From: Planctomycetaceae bacterium
Lineage (GTDB): Bacteria > Planctomycetota > Planctomycetia > Planctomycetales > Planctomycetaceae
DNA length: 7,119 bases
Assembly (NCBI GenBank): GCA_029259875.1
Contig: JAJDEK010000423.1
Coordinates: 1 to 7,119, forward strand
Direction: 5' to 3'
Below are positions 1 to 6,369 of this stretch, piece after piece. A program made the position numbers and the translations under genes. The notes beneath the pieces are model-generated. The model did no database searches. It saw nothing but the letters and a program-made list of their open reading frames with translations, and had not been told where the DNA came from. How positions within the stretch are numbered: position 1 is the first letter of the stretch; every line of letters begins with the position of its first letter.

Positions 1-222
1 GGCAAAATCGGCTTTCATATCAATTCTGCCCAGGACACCAAAATCTGGATCGATGCTCACCAATTAGACTCAGAGTCAGAAAATCAATTCGAGCTGGAAA
101 AGGGCGTGCATAAACTCACCCTGCTCATCAATCTGGCAAACAGAAATGACAAAGGCATTCAGGCAGAATTCTTCAAACCAGCTGGCTCAAAAGCGTCATT
201 CACAGTTGTGGGTGGTAAGTAG
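1..222 (+). CDS. C-terminal end of a probable secreted planctomycete protein (partial, 5' end outside window)
   Basis: Frame 1 is open from the window edge to a TAG at 220-222, giving 73 residues. The segment alternates beta-strand-like hydrophobic stretches with polar turns: GKIGFHINS, TKIWIDAHQL, then GVHKLTLLINLANR and a closing GIQAEFFKPAGS...FTVVGGK. That ending, with a 'G.H.LTL.I' strand followed by an 'AEF..P.GS.A.F..VGGK' strand, resembles the beta-sandwich tail of large Pirellula-type proteins (heme-binding or dehydrogenase-like secreted proteins in planctomycetes). This is from memory of the family style and is not proven here, because the diagnostic domains (for example a CxxCH heme site) would lie upstream of the window. 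No function can be assigned from the tail alone. The next gene converges on it from the other strand, with 132 bases between the two stop codons. Confidence 0.7.
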   Translation, partial: GKIGFHINSAQDTKIWIDAHQLDSESENQFELEKGVHKLTLLINLANRNDKGIQAEFFKPAGSKASFTVVGGK

Positions 223-354
223 ATATCGCTGCCTGAAAGTAGCATCTATTACTGAGACACTTTAGAGTACGTCCAATTTAACCATAGCGGCTTCAATACT
301 ATTATATTTGATTCAAATGGCTCTTGAAACGCTGCAATAAACCTGGATACCAAG
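223..354. other. Convergent intergenic spacer, no strong terminator seen
   Basis: This 132-base AT-rich spacer separates the stop codons of two convergent genes. The only symmetry I find is a short 6-bp inverted repeat, ATTTGA/TCAAAT around one central base at 306-318. It has no GC-rich stem and no clean T-run on either strand, so I do not call it a terminator. Confidence 0.5.
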
Positions 355-1635
355 CTAAAGCTTTGGCTTACGGGCTTCGATGCCATCATTGGCTCCCTGA
401 AGATCGTCTGCATCTGGAACGTAAGGGTGTGTTTTTTGCCAATCCTTCCAGAAGGTCGCCGGATGCGTTTTTCTCCATAACGCTAACGCGTTCCCGACAT
501 GACTGTAAAACGTATACTTTTGCAGTATCTCGTCTTCAGTATGTGAAGTGGTATTTTTAATGACCCATTTTGCTGCTTTGACGATCATCTCATGCGGCGG
601 ATGTAATTCTTTAGGAGCAATCGCCAACCATTCCAAATGATGTCCGGTCGCAATGACATTTTTGTAGTCGGGTATTTCTTGAGGATCAGTCAGAGCACTT
701 TCCCCATCCATCCAGTTAGCCGGCCAGTGACCATCTTCAAACTGGCAAACACTAATCAAATCACGGACACGTTCCAGATAAGCATAGGCCTCTGCTCGCG
801 CTGATTTAGATAAAATATGAAATTCATCATCAAGGCGAATGAGCAACATCAACGAATAGACTCTATGCGTACCCACACAAACACCAAAACGCTTATGCCC
901 CCGAATCAATCGTCTTACAATTTGATCAAATGAGACAGCGCGTCCATCTGTCGTCTTCCACTGTTTCACAGGAGGAATCCATAATCCAAAGGCCATCGCC
1001 GACCATTCCACTTCTCGCTCATCCAAACGAAAATCGCGAAGTGATTCCTGAATCACATCATTAATATCCATATCTCGCCGTGACGGCCCAAAAACTGGTT
1101 CATCTAAATGGATTCCTGCTTCCGTCAACGAAGCGAGCCAGTGGTCATGATGTACCGATCCTCCTGCCTGACTGCCCCAACGAATTGAAATCCCCACTGG
1201 TTCATCTACGAGCAGTGGAGAGATTTCGTCTCCCCATGAAGACAAAAAACGAGCATGATCAATTAAAAAATCTCTCATTTCAATTCCTGAAACAATACTC
1301 GGATCTTGAAATGTAGATTGAATACTCCAGGTACGCAGTGCATGCTCCACATGGTTCGGTTTCATACGTTTCCGTGGAAATTTAGGCCGCACTTGTTTGA
1401 GTACCGCTGCTAATTCTTCATCTGTCACAACAGAAGGATCGTCATAAAACGGCTCCACTTGAAGTGGAACTTTTCGATCAATTTTAATTTCCGGATATGA
1501 TACTTGTTTCAGAAAGACATTGTTGAACTCTTGCTGAGACTCTCTGGAACCAAGGGTATAAGCTCCACAAAAGGCAATCACAACCAGAATTTGTACTGCA
1601 ATTACTGTTTTCAATGTCAATTTGCGTGACTTCAT
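355..1635 (-). CDS. Unrecognised membrane-anchored protein with alpha-toroid-like motifs
   Basis: This 426-residue protein starts at the ATG at 1635-1633, which has a weak GAG about eight bases upstream. An in-frame TTG at 1647 would add four residues but has no ribosome-binding sequence, so I prefer the ATG. Residues 1-26 are a basic start followed by one hydrophobic helix (roughly 7-26), a signal anchor or uncleaved signal peptide, so the rest is probably periplasmic. I do not recognise the family. Visible landmarks are WGSQAGGSVHHDHW (153-166), GVCVGTHR (251-258), CQFEDGHWPANW (297-308) and ATGHHLEW (329-336). The QxEDGxW segment resembles the QW motifs of alpha/alpha-toroid proteins such as terpenoid cyclases, and the second half is helical with repeated H, W and E residues, which suggests a toroid with a possible metal or substrate pocket. 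No DxDD or other cyclase catalytic motif is seen, so enzyme activity is unproven. It lies 56 bases behind the GT-C-like gene and is probably cotranscribed with it. Confidence 0.85.
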   Translation of the reverse strand: MKSRKLTLKTVIAVQILVVIAFCGAYTLGSRESQQEFNNVFLKQVSYPEIKIDRKVPLQVEPFYDDPSVVTDEELAAVLKQVRPKFPRKRMKPNHVEHALRTWSIQSTFQDPSIVSGIEMRDFLIDHARFLSSWGDEISPLLVDEPVGISIRWGSQAGGSVHHDHWLASLTEAGIHLDEPVFGPSRRDMDINDVIQESLRDFRLDEREVEWSAMAFGLWIPPVKQWKTTDGRAVSFDQIVRRLIRGHKRFGVCVGTHRVYSLMLLIRLDDEFHILSKSARAEAYAYLERVRDLISVCQFEDGHWPANWMDGESALTDPQEIPDYKNVIATGHHLEWLAIAPKELHPPHEMIVKAAKWVIKNTTSHTEDEILQKYTFYSHVGNALALWRKTHPATFWKDWQKTHPYVPDADDLQGANDGIEARKPKL

Positions 1636-1691
1636 AGCTGATCTCAAAATTAAAGAAGTATTTTAGTAACCGATAAAAGAACAGAAAGTGA

Positions 1692-3287
1692 TCACTGAAT
1701 CGGCTCGTTCCTTAGTAACACAACCGACCGACCATCTTTGTATCCCACACGCCAATCTCCACTACGTTCCAAACGACGCAACAGATTGCTTCGACGTGGC
1801 AAATCCAACACGATTGTATTGACGCCATATCGGTCCAGCAATTCCTCACCATCACTGCCAAGATTGATAATGCGCAAATAATGATCCCACACTTCTTGCG
1901 GAAGCAAATGCACATGGGAATTTGCGAATACAGAGGCATTCTCGGGGCCATCCCATAATAAATAATCGCCGAGCTCCATTGAATTAAAGAGCTGACCTTC
2001 AATTTTCTTTTCTTTCAGATAGTTCACCGCACCAATGGGCGTGGTTGAAGAAACACTCTTCTCGAAATCAACTTGTTTACCGTGCAAAATCGTTGATCCG
2101 ATTGGAGTAATGGCAAAGCAGATCCAGATCATACCCACAGAAACTACAGTCCATTTTCCCGCATAGTGAACCGCGTTCTCTTCGGTCTCGTGTGCCAAGC
2201 ATTTCCGTTTATGCTCCCAAATCGCCGCACCGTGTAATGCCAAATAATAAGCGGCAACGGGTGCCCACCAAATTATCATCCGCGAACTCCACAAGGCAGC
2301 AGTTCCCAGCCCCACAAGAATCAGTACTTCAGTCACAGAAATTCTGCGGGGAGTCAGGCGGTATGCGATCACGATCAGTAATCCAAGCAGAGCCGCTGCC
2401 TTCCCCTGGTACATCCGTAACGTTAAAGGATTCCATTCGACCAATTCCGCCAGATTCGGATGGGCTGAGAAAGCAAATGCTTCTGTATATAATTGTAAGC
2501 CATAAGGGTTAACTAAGACCGCGATGGCAGACAGCTCTAGCAATAAGAAATATCTACGAGTCAAACTGTCTTGGAACATCGCCTTCCATGCGCCAGATTT
2601 TCTCCCGACATCAACAGCACGACCGACTAAGAAACAGCCGATTAAACCCAGCCCCACGGGAAAGGAACCATGCAGATTCGCCCATAAAACAAAGAGCGCT
2701 GGAATCGCAAACCAGTAAAACCTGCGCCATTGCCGCGCATTAAGTGTTGTAAACAGCAAGACAAAACAAAGTAACCCTGCTAATTGAGGGCGCACAATTC
2801 CCAATTGCTTCCAATCGCATAATAGAAATCCTATCACGCAAAGCAGACCCCACAAAAAACTATCGGTTCGTTTTTGAACACGACAGAGAAGCAGTCCCAT
2901 ACAGGCAGTGATAGCGGCTGCATACAAGAATTTGATCCCGGCAACTCCAAATAGTTGGTATGCCTGAAAACTGAAAATCTGACTAAGCCAGGCTGTATCG
3001 ATAAAAGGTATTCCCGACGAAAGAGGAACCAATGGCTCGAAAGTAGGAATACTGCCTGATTGCCAGATCAGTTCTCCATATGCTAAATGTCCCCAGATAT
3101 CAGTATGCCAGAGCGGAAGCGAGCTAAAAATCAAAAAAGATAATGACAGAATACACACTGTAAAGAATGTAAATCGGGATACTCGAAGTGCTTCAGGAAA
3201 GCGATCGATCAGTATCGACTCCTCGGAGTCTTCCTCAACAGGGTTCTCATTTGTGGATTCGTTTTGGTTTTCCAAAGCAGTGGCCAT
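1692..3287 (-). CDS. Polytopic membrane protein, GT-C glycosyltransferase-like, function unknown
   Basis: The 531-residue protein starts at ATG 3287-3285. An upstream in-frame TTG at 3320 would add 11 residues, but neither start has a visible Shine-Dalgarno. Residues 1-35 form an acidic, hydrophilic N-terminus (EEDSEES). After it comes a first transmembrane helix (about 38-58) and then a first external loop with WHTDIWGHLAYGE (60-72), whose D and H/E pattern matches the acidic first loop of GT-C enzymes that use lipid-linked sugars. About nine to eleven helices follow, with RPQLAG (from 166), WANLHGSF (202-209), NPYG (260-263) and EWNPLT (284-289). A soluble C-terminal domain of about 130 residues (400-531) contains NSMELGDYLLW (435-445). 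This whole arrangement is common in uncharacterised planctomycete and acidobacterial proteins. A sugar-transfer role is inferred from the fold pattern only; donor and acceptor are unknown. It is the first gene of the likely two-gene unit with the anchored protein downstream. Confidence 0.85.
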   Translation of the reverse strand: MATALENQNESTNENPVEEDSEESILIDRFPEALRVSRFTFFTVCILSLSFLIFSSLPLWHTDIWGHLAYGELIWQSGSIPTFEPLVPLSSGIPFIDTAWLSQIFSFQAYQLFGVAGIKFLYAAAITACMGLLLCRVQKRTDSFLWGLLCVIGFLLCDWKQLGIVRPQLAGLLCFVLLFTTLNARQWRRFYWFAIPALFVLWANLHGSFPVGLGLIGCFLVGRAVDVGRKSGAWKAMFQDSLTRRYFLLLELSAIAVLVNPYGLQLYTEAFAFSAHPNLAELVEWNPLTLRMYQGKAAALLGLLIVIAYRLTPRRISVTEVLILVGLGTAALWSSRMIIWWAPVAAYYLALHGAAIWEHKRKCLAHETEENAVHYAGKWTVVSVGMIWICFAITPIGSTILHGKQVDFEKSVSSTTPIGAVNYLKEKKIEGQLFNSMELGDYLLWDGPENASVFANSHVHLLPQEVWDHYLRIINLGSDGEELLDRYGVNTIVLDLPRRSNLLRRLERSGDWRVGYKDGRSVVLLRNEPIQ

Positions 3288-3586
3288 AATAAACAGATCG
3301 ATATGAGAGATTACTTGCAAACATCATATGCTGTTTTGTAGAGTCAAACGAGTTCGATCAAATGATTATCTATCAGGTTTTGAATGAAACAGAGCGAGTG
3401 ACATTCCTGACCGAACTCTTTATTGCAGCATAACAATAGATTCGTTTACTTTAAGCGTAGTTCAAGCCTGGGCTCTGAGTAAAATTCACTTACTGGAATC
3501 ATGTCTGTAGATAAAAAACAACAATCATTTATGAATTTTGAAGCAAATGTATCAATTTTACCAATTCTGCCAGTCATACTTATCCA
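3288..3586. other. 299-base intergenic region between two minus-strand genes
   Basis: It lies downstream of the rhomboid gene and upstream of the GT-C-like gene, so it should contain the end of the first transcript and the promoter of the second, both on the minus strand. I see no convincing sigma-70 box pair: minus-strand TATGAT near 3324-3329 has a TTGACT only 13 bases upstream, and GATAAT near 3364-3369 has no good -35. A minus-strand T-run lies near 3514-3519 but no GC-rich stem precedes it, so no intrinsic terminator is called. An imperfect palindrome (TCAAAC GA GTTCGA, 3343-3356) could be an operator or chance. No RNA gene or credible small ORF was found. Confidence 0.5.
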
Positions 3587-4846
3587 TCACAGAGTGACAC
3601 CTTCAACGGCACTCTGAGGTGATCTGGGATCAACCGGAGGGGCATGCAAATCTTTCGGTTTGGTCTGCTGCCCTGTCTCTTTGAAAAAGAGAAATTCCTC
3701 TTTGGGAGAACCGGGGGCTCCCATTAACGGCACTTCTGCCTGAGCGATTGTCTTTGCGTCAAGATTAAGGCGTTCAAGCCAGGCATCCGATTCACTGCCA
3801 AAAACACTTTTCGCAATTTCTAACGCATTTGCTTTTTGCTGATCTGAATCAAACTGATTCCAGATTAACCGCGCAATCTGAACCCCTTTATCATAGGAAC
3901 GATTCTTATTAAGAGATTTAAGTATTATCTTCCAAGAATTCATCGGCACCGTTTCTGTTTGATAAAGACTTAATGCCAATTCGGCACCAATTTTCGGCTC
4001 ACCGGGAGACAATTCCATCCCCTGCTTTAGATAGGAAATGCGTTGCTCGAGGTTATTCTCATGTCGTGCCAGATACCAAAAATATTTACCATTCCAAACA
4101 GGATTGCAAATCAAATAGGTACAGGGAATGATTAATAAATGCGCGGTAATAAATGTAAACCGAAAGGTCCCCGCAAATCGAGAACGATTGATCAATACCG
4201 CGCCTGCTATTAAACCATAAATAAAGCCAGCGAGATGCGCCGCGTTAGCGATGTGCATAATATTGAATTTCGTCAACACAAAACACAAGATCAGCCAACC
4301 ACACCCCCAGGTGATCTCTCTCTCAGTAAATACTGCGGCGATATCTGCATGGGTCTTCCTGAGGAAAATCAGCAATCCAAACATCGCGTAGGCGCCTCCC
4401 GAGAGACCCACTGGATAATGATCAAAATAATATTCTGGGAGTAAAGAGATAAACGTCGCCAGGATCAGAAAAGCGGCATAGACCCAGAATCGCATCACCG
4501 GCTCGATTAAGCGCCCCAGAAAACCGATGGCAAGACAATTCATCAGGAGATGTAGAATACCGCCATGATGAAAGCCACTAATTAAGATCCGCCACCATTC
4601 CCCTGCCCACAGATCAAAGGGACCGCCTGTAGGATAACTATTCTCTTTAATTAAAGGGTGATCATGCACAAATACTAAAGGTTGGACCGCCCCCAATTTC
4701 CATAAGGCATCATCGAATGCCTCTGCTCCGTAAGAAGTATTTTTGACTCGATATATCTGAACAGCAGTAAATAACCCGATAGCCACCGCAATGTATGCTG
4801 CAGTTACAGGATATTTCGCACAGATTTTTCTAAATGAGTAAAACAT
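3587..4846 (-). CDS. Rhomboid family intramembrane serine protease with C-terminal extension
   Basis: The 419-residue protein starts at ATG 4846-4844 without a clear Shine-Dalgarno. Rhomboids cleave transmembrane substrates within the membrane using a Ser-His dyad. The signature elements are present in order: GEWWRILISGFHH (82-94) leading into HLLMN with H99 and N103 (the HxxxN oxyanion pair), GLSGG with nucleophile S149 (147-151), and AHLAGFIYG with catalytic H204. Hydrophobic helices fall near 15-32, 95-112, 119-137, 144-162, 178-193, 198-219 and 227-246, matching a six-helix core plus one. The dyad is intact, so the enzyme is probably active. An extra loop of about 50 residues (33-82) follows the first helix. 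Beyond residue 247 there is a soluble tail of about 170 residues with helical, TPR-like spacing (for example EQRISYLKQGMELSPGEPKIG) ending in a Pro-rich segment, longer than in E. coli GlpG. The natural substrate cannot be read from the sequence. It is transcribed divergently from rodA. Confidence 0.95.
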   Translation of the reverse strand: MFYSFRKICAKYPVTAAYIAVAIGLFTAVQIYRVKNTSYGAEAFDDALWKLGAVQPLVFVHDHPLIKENSYPTGGPFDLWAGEWWRILISGFHHGGILHLLMNCLAIGFLGRLIEPVMRFWVYAAFLILATFISLLPEYYFDHYPVGLSGGAYAMFGLLIFLRKTHADIAAVFTEREITWGCGWLILCFVLTKFNIMHIANAAHLAGFIYGLIAGAVLINRSRFAGTFRFTFITAHLLIIPCTYLICNPVWNGKYFWYLARHENNLEQRISYLKQGMELSPGEPKIGAELALSLYQTETVPMNSWKIILKSLNKNRSYDKGVQIARLIWNQFDSDQQKANALEIAKSVFGSESDAWLERLNLDAKTIAQAEVPLMGAPGSPKEEFLFFKETGQQTKPKDLHAPPVDPRSPQSAVEGVTL

Positions 4847-5038
4847 GGATTTGAATTCAACTTACGGTAATTGTCTGCTTCCCTGTAAGGAAAGAATAGC
4901 TAATTTCTTCTGATTTGACACCAGTAAAGGGAACTCACTCTCCAGAAGTGAGTCGAAAAAAGACTTCTCTTTCCCCAATAGCGATTTTTCGTTAAAAAAC
5001 GCTCTGAATCTTCTTCATAAACCCTTAATAGTCATTCA
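4847..5038. promoter_or_regulatory. Divergent control region between the rhomboid gene and rodA
   Basis: These 192 bases must carry the promoters for both genes. On the plus strand there is a perfect -35 consensus, TTGACA, at 4915-4920, but the bases 17-18 further on (CTCTCC or TCTCCA) are a poor -10, so it may be read by another sigma factor, need an activator, or be chance. Nearer rodA, CATAAA at 5016-5021 resembles a -10 but lacks a -35. On the minus strand TATTCT near 4895-4900 is the best -10-like box, with no good -35. Neither start codon has a recognisable Shine-Dalgarno. The promoter assignment is therefore tentative, although the position makes regulatory function near certain. Confidence 0.6.
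4933..4953. repeat. Perfect 7-bp inverted repeat, possible operator or hairpin
   Basis: ACTCACT at 4933-4939 is matched by its reverse complement AGTGAGT at 4947-4953, with a 7-base gap (CTCCAGA). It overlaps the place where a -10 element would sit relative to TTGACA at 4915, as a repressor operator often does. If transcribed in either direction it would form a hairpin. No U-run follows on the plus strand (an A-run does), so it is not a terminator for that strand. It overlaps a second inverted repeat, AGAAGT (4944-4949)/ACTTCT (4963-4968), and the two stems cannot form together. The symmetry is directly visible; function is inference. Confidence 0.45.
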
Positions 5039-6157
5039 ATGATACACTCAGGCCTTCACAAAATTCCCTGGTCAATTCTATGCTGTATTCTACTATTAAT
5101 GGGATGCGGTCTGGCTGGGATTGCACGTGGCGACGAACTATCAGGCCAAGGACATTTTTTTCAGAAACAATGCATCTGGGCTCTTATCTCTTTGCTGGCA
5201 CTCTGTAGCACAATGTTTTTCCCTTACCGTAACTTACGTGGCATTAGCTACCCCCTGTTTTTGGGCACACTCTTGTTTCTGATTGCCGTCTTTTTTATTC
5301 CTGCAATCAATGGATCACGCCGCTGGATTCCTTTAGGGTTTTTTAAATTTCAACCATCAGAGCTAACCAAAATCACATATATTCTGGCGTTGGCACATTA
5401 TCTCATGTACCGTAAGAATTATAGACGAATCCCAGGTCTTATCATCCCCTTCATTTTAACATGCATTCCCGTTTTCCTGATTTTACGAGAACCAGACCTG
5501 GGAACATCGCTCTTATTCTTTCCTATATTGTTCGCAATGCTATTTTCAGCAGGAGCAAGGCCCAGACACCTTGTCACAATTCTCATTCTGGGAATCTGTA
5601 CTTTGCCACTGCTTTGGCTCGAGATGAATTCCGAACAAAAATCAAGAATTGTTGCTTTGTTTACACAGCGTGATGGAGGAGAATTACCCAAAGGAGATGG
5701 CTACCATCTTTACCAATCGAAACAGATGTTGGCATTGGGTGGTGTCTGGGGAAGTGAGATCGCCGGCATGCCAGTCGATGATCCCGCGGCTTATCACCTT
5801 CCCGCGGGACGTACTGACTTTATCTTTTGCCTGGTAGGTGAACGCTTTGGTATCATGGGCTGCTTGTTTTGCTTAGGAGTTTTTACATTTTTATTCGTCC
5901 GTGGCTTACAAATCGCTACAGCAACACGTGAACCATTTGGTCGGCTTGTTGCAGTCGGGATCGTCACGCTCCTCGCCTCACAGACAATTATCAACACCGG
6001 CATGACTGTCGGCTTAATGCCCATCACTGGGATGACTCTCCCCTTAATGAGTTATGGTGGGACCAGTATGCTGAGTACGTGCCTCGCACTTGGTCTGTTG
6101 ATGAATATCTGCATGCATCCGGGCTATGAGATGAACTCTGAACCCTTTCGTTTTTAG
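5039..6157 (+). CDS. rodA: RodA, SEDS-family peptidoglycan glycosyltransferase
   Basis: At 372 residues this matches the usual RodA length (E. coli RodA has 370). SEDS proteins polymerise lipid II into glycan strands in the inner membrane, working with a class B penicillin-binding protein. Family motifs appear in order: NGSRRWIPLG (91-100), FQPSELTKI (104-112), REPDLGTS (150-157), GDGYHLYQSKQMLALGG (219-235), RTDFIF with the presumed catalytic D260 (258-263), GLMPITGMTLPLMSYGGTS (325-343). About ten hydrophobic helices span the protein from residue 11 to 357. The FtsW paralogue has the same fold, but the length, short N-terminus and lack of FtsW-type tails favour RodA; this split is not absolute. 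Oddities are VGERFG (266-271) where most relatives have EE, and SEIAGMPVDDPAAYHLPAG (239-257) in place of the usual GKG loop. No mreB, mreC or PBP2 gene adjoins it. It starts at ATG 5039 with no visible Shine-Dalgarno, and the first helix begins soon after. Confidence 0.93.
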   Translation: MIHSGLHKIPWSILCCILLLMGCGLAGIARGDELSGQGHFFQKQCIWALISLLALCSTMFFPYRNLRGISYPLFLGTLLFLIAVFFIPAINGSRRWIPLGFFKFQPSELTKITYILALAHYLMYRKNYRRIPGLIIPFILTCIPVFLILREPDLGTSLLFFPILFAMLFSAGARPRHLVTILILGICTLPLLWLEMNSEQKSRIVALFTQRDGGELPKGDGYHLYQSKQMLALGGVWGSEIAGMPVDDPAAYHLPAGRTDFIFCLVGERFGIMGCLFCLGVFTFLFVRGLQIATATREPFGRLVAVGIVTLLASQTIINTGMTVGLMPITGMTLPLMSYGGTSMLSTCLALGLLMNICMHPGYEMNSEPFRF

Positions 6158-6369
6158 AATGTCTATCTCTACTAGGACATTAACGAAATACTTGCTCGTT
6201 CTTTTCTGAGCGTATTAAAATACGAATTTGAGACTTCTTAATTAAGACCGGCTCATTTATATTCACCCGTCCACGTTTTCGGTATTATCTAAGCAGATAC
6301 AATTATTTAACACTCAACGCACTTTCGCTTGCTAAGTTGCTTTCCGTTTTCGCAGGTAATGAGAATTTC
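6158..6369. promoter_or_regulatory. Intergenic region between rodA and the decarboxylase gene
   Basis: These 212 AT-rich bases lie between two plus-strand genes. TATTAT at 6283-6288 is five-sixths of a -10 consensus, with a weak -35 candidate (TATTCA, 6260-6265) 17 bases upstream; this is the best promoter I can offer for the decarboxylase and it is weak. A GAG at 6361-6363, six bases before the ATG at 6370, is a plausible ribosome-binding site. Short inverted repeats right after rodA (AATGTC/GACATT, 6158-6181; AACGA/TCGTT, 6182-6200, followed by CTTTTC) are too weak to call as a terminator. The length and own-promoter candidate suggest the decarboxylase is transcribed separately from rodA. 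Confidence 0.4.
6236..6247. repeat. Perfect 12-bp palindrome upstream of the decarboxylase
   Basis: TCTTAATTAAGA reads identically on both strands. It lies 12-23 bases upstream of the weak -35 candidate at 6260, a position suited to a dimeric regulator. A second short symmetry, CGTATT-AA-AATACG at 6211-6224, lies just before it. In AT-rich DNA such palindromes also occur by chance, so only the symmetry is certain. Confidence 0.4.

Noticed and set aside
306..318. ATTTGA/TCAAAT palindrome as a bidirectional terminator between convergent genes
   Set aside because: The stem is short and AT-only apart from one pair, with a one-base centre and no U-run.
324..560. 78-codon plus-strand open frame overlapping the end of the minus-strand gene
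   Set aside because: It lies mostly antisense to the 355-1635 gene, has no recognisable motif and no ribosome-binding site.
1645..1647. TTG as the start codon of the anchored protein
   Set aside because: No ribosome-binding sequence precedes it, while the ATG four codons later has a GAG at suitable spacing and keeps the full signal anchor.
2192..2718. Plus-strand open frames antisense to the GT-C-like gene
   Set aside because: The opposite strand encodes a coherent polytopic membrane protein with family motifs; these frames have low-complexity composition and no motifs.
3501..3617. 38-codon plus-strand ORF starting at an ATG with a GGAA a few bases upstream
   Set aside because: It runs into the antisense of the rhomboid 3' end, is short, and shows no family resemblance; probably chance.
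5419..6027. Minus- and plus-strand open frames inside rodA
   Set aside because: All overlap a clear SEDS gene in its correct frame and are explained as shadows of it.
6158..6205. Possible intrinsic terminator after rodA made of two short inverted repeats
   Set aside because: The stems are only 5-6 bp and AT-rich, and the following T-run is interrupted (CTTTTC).
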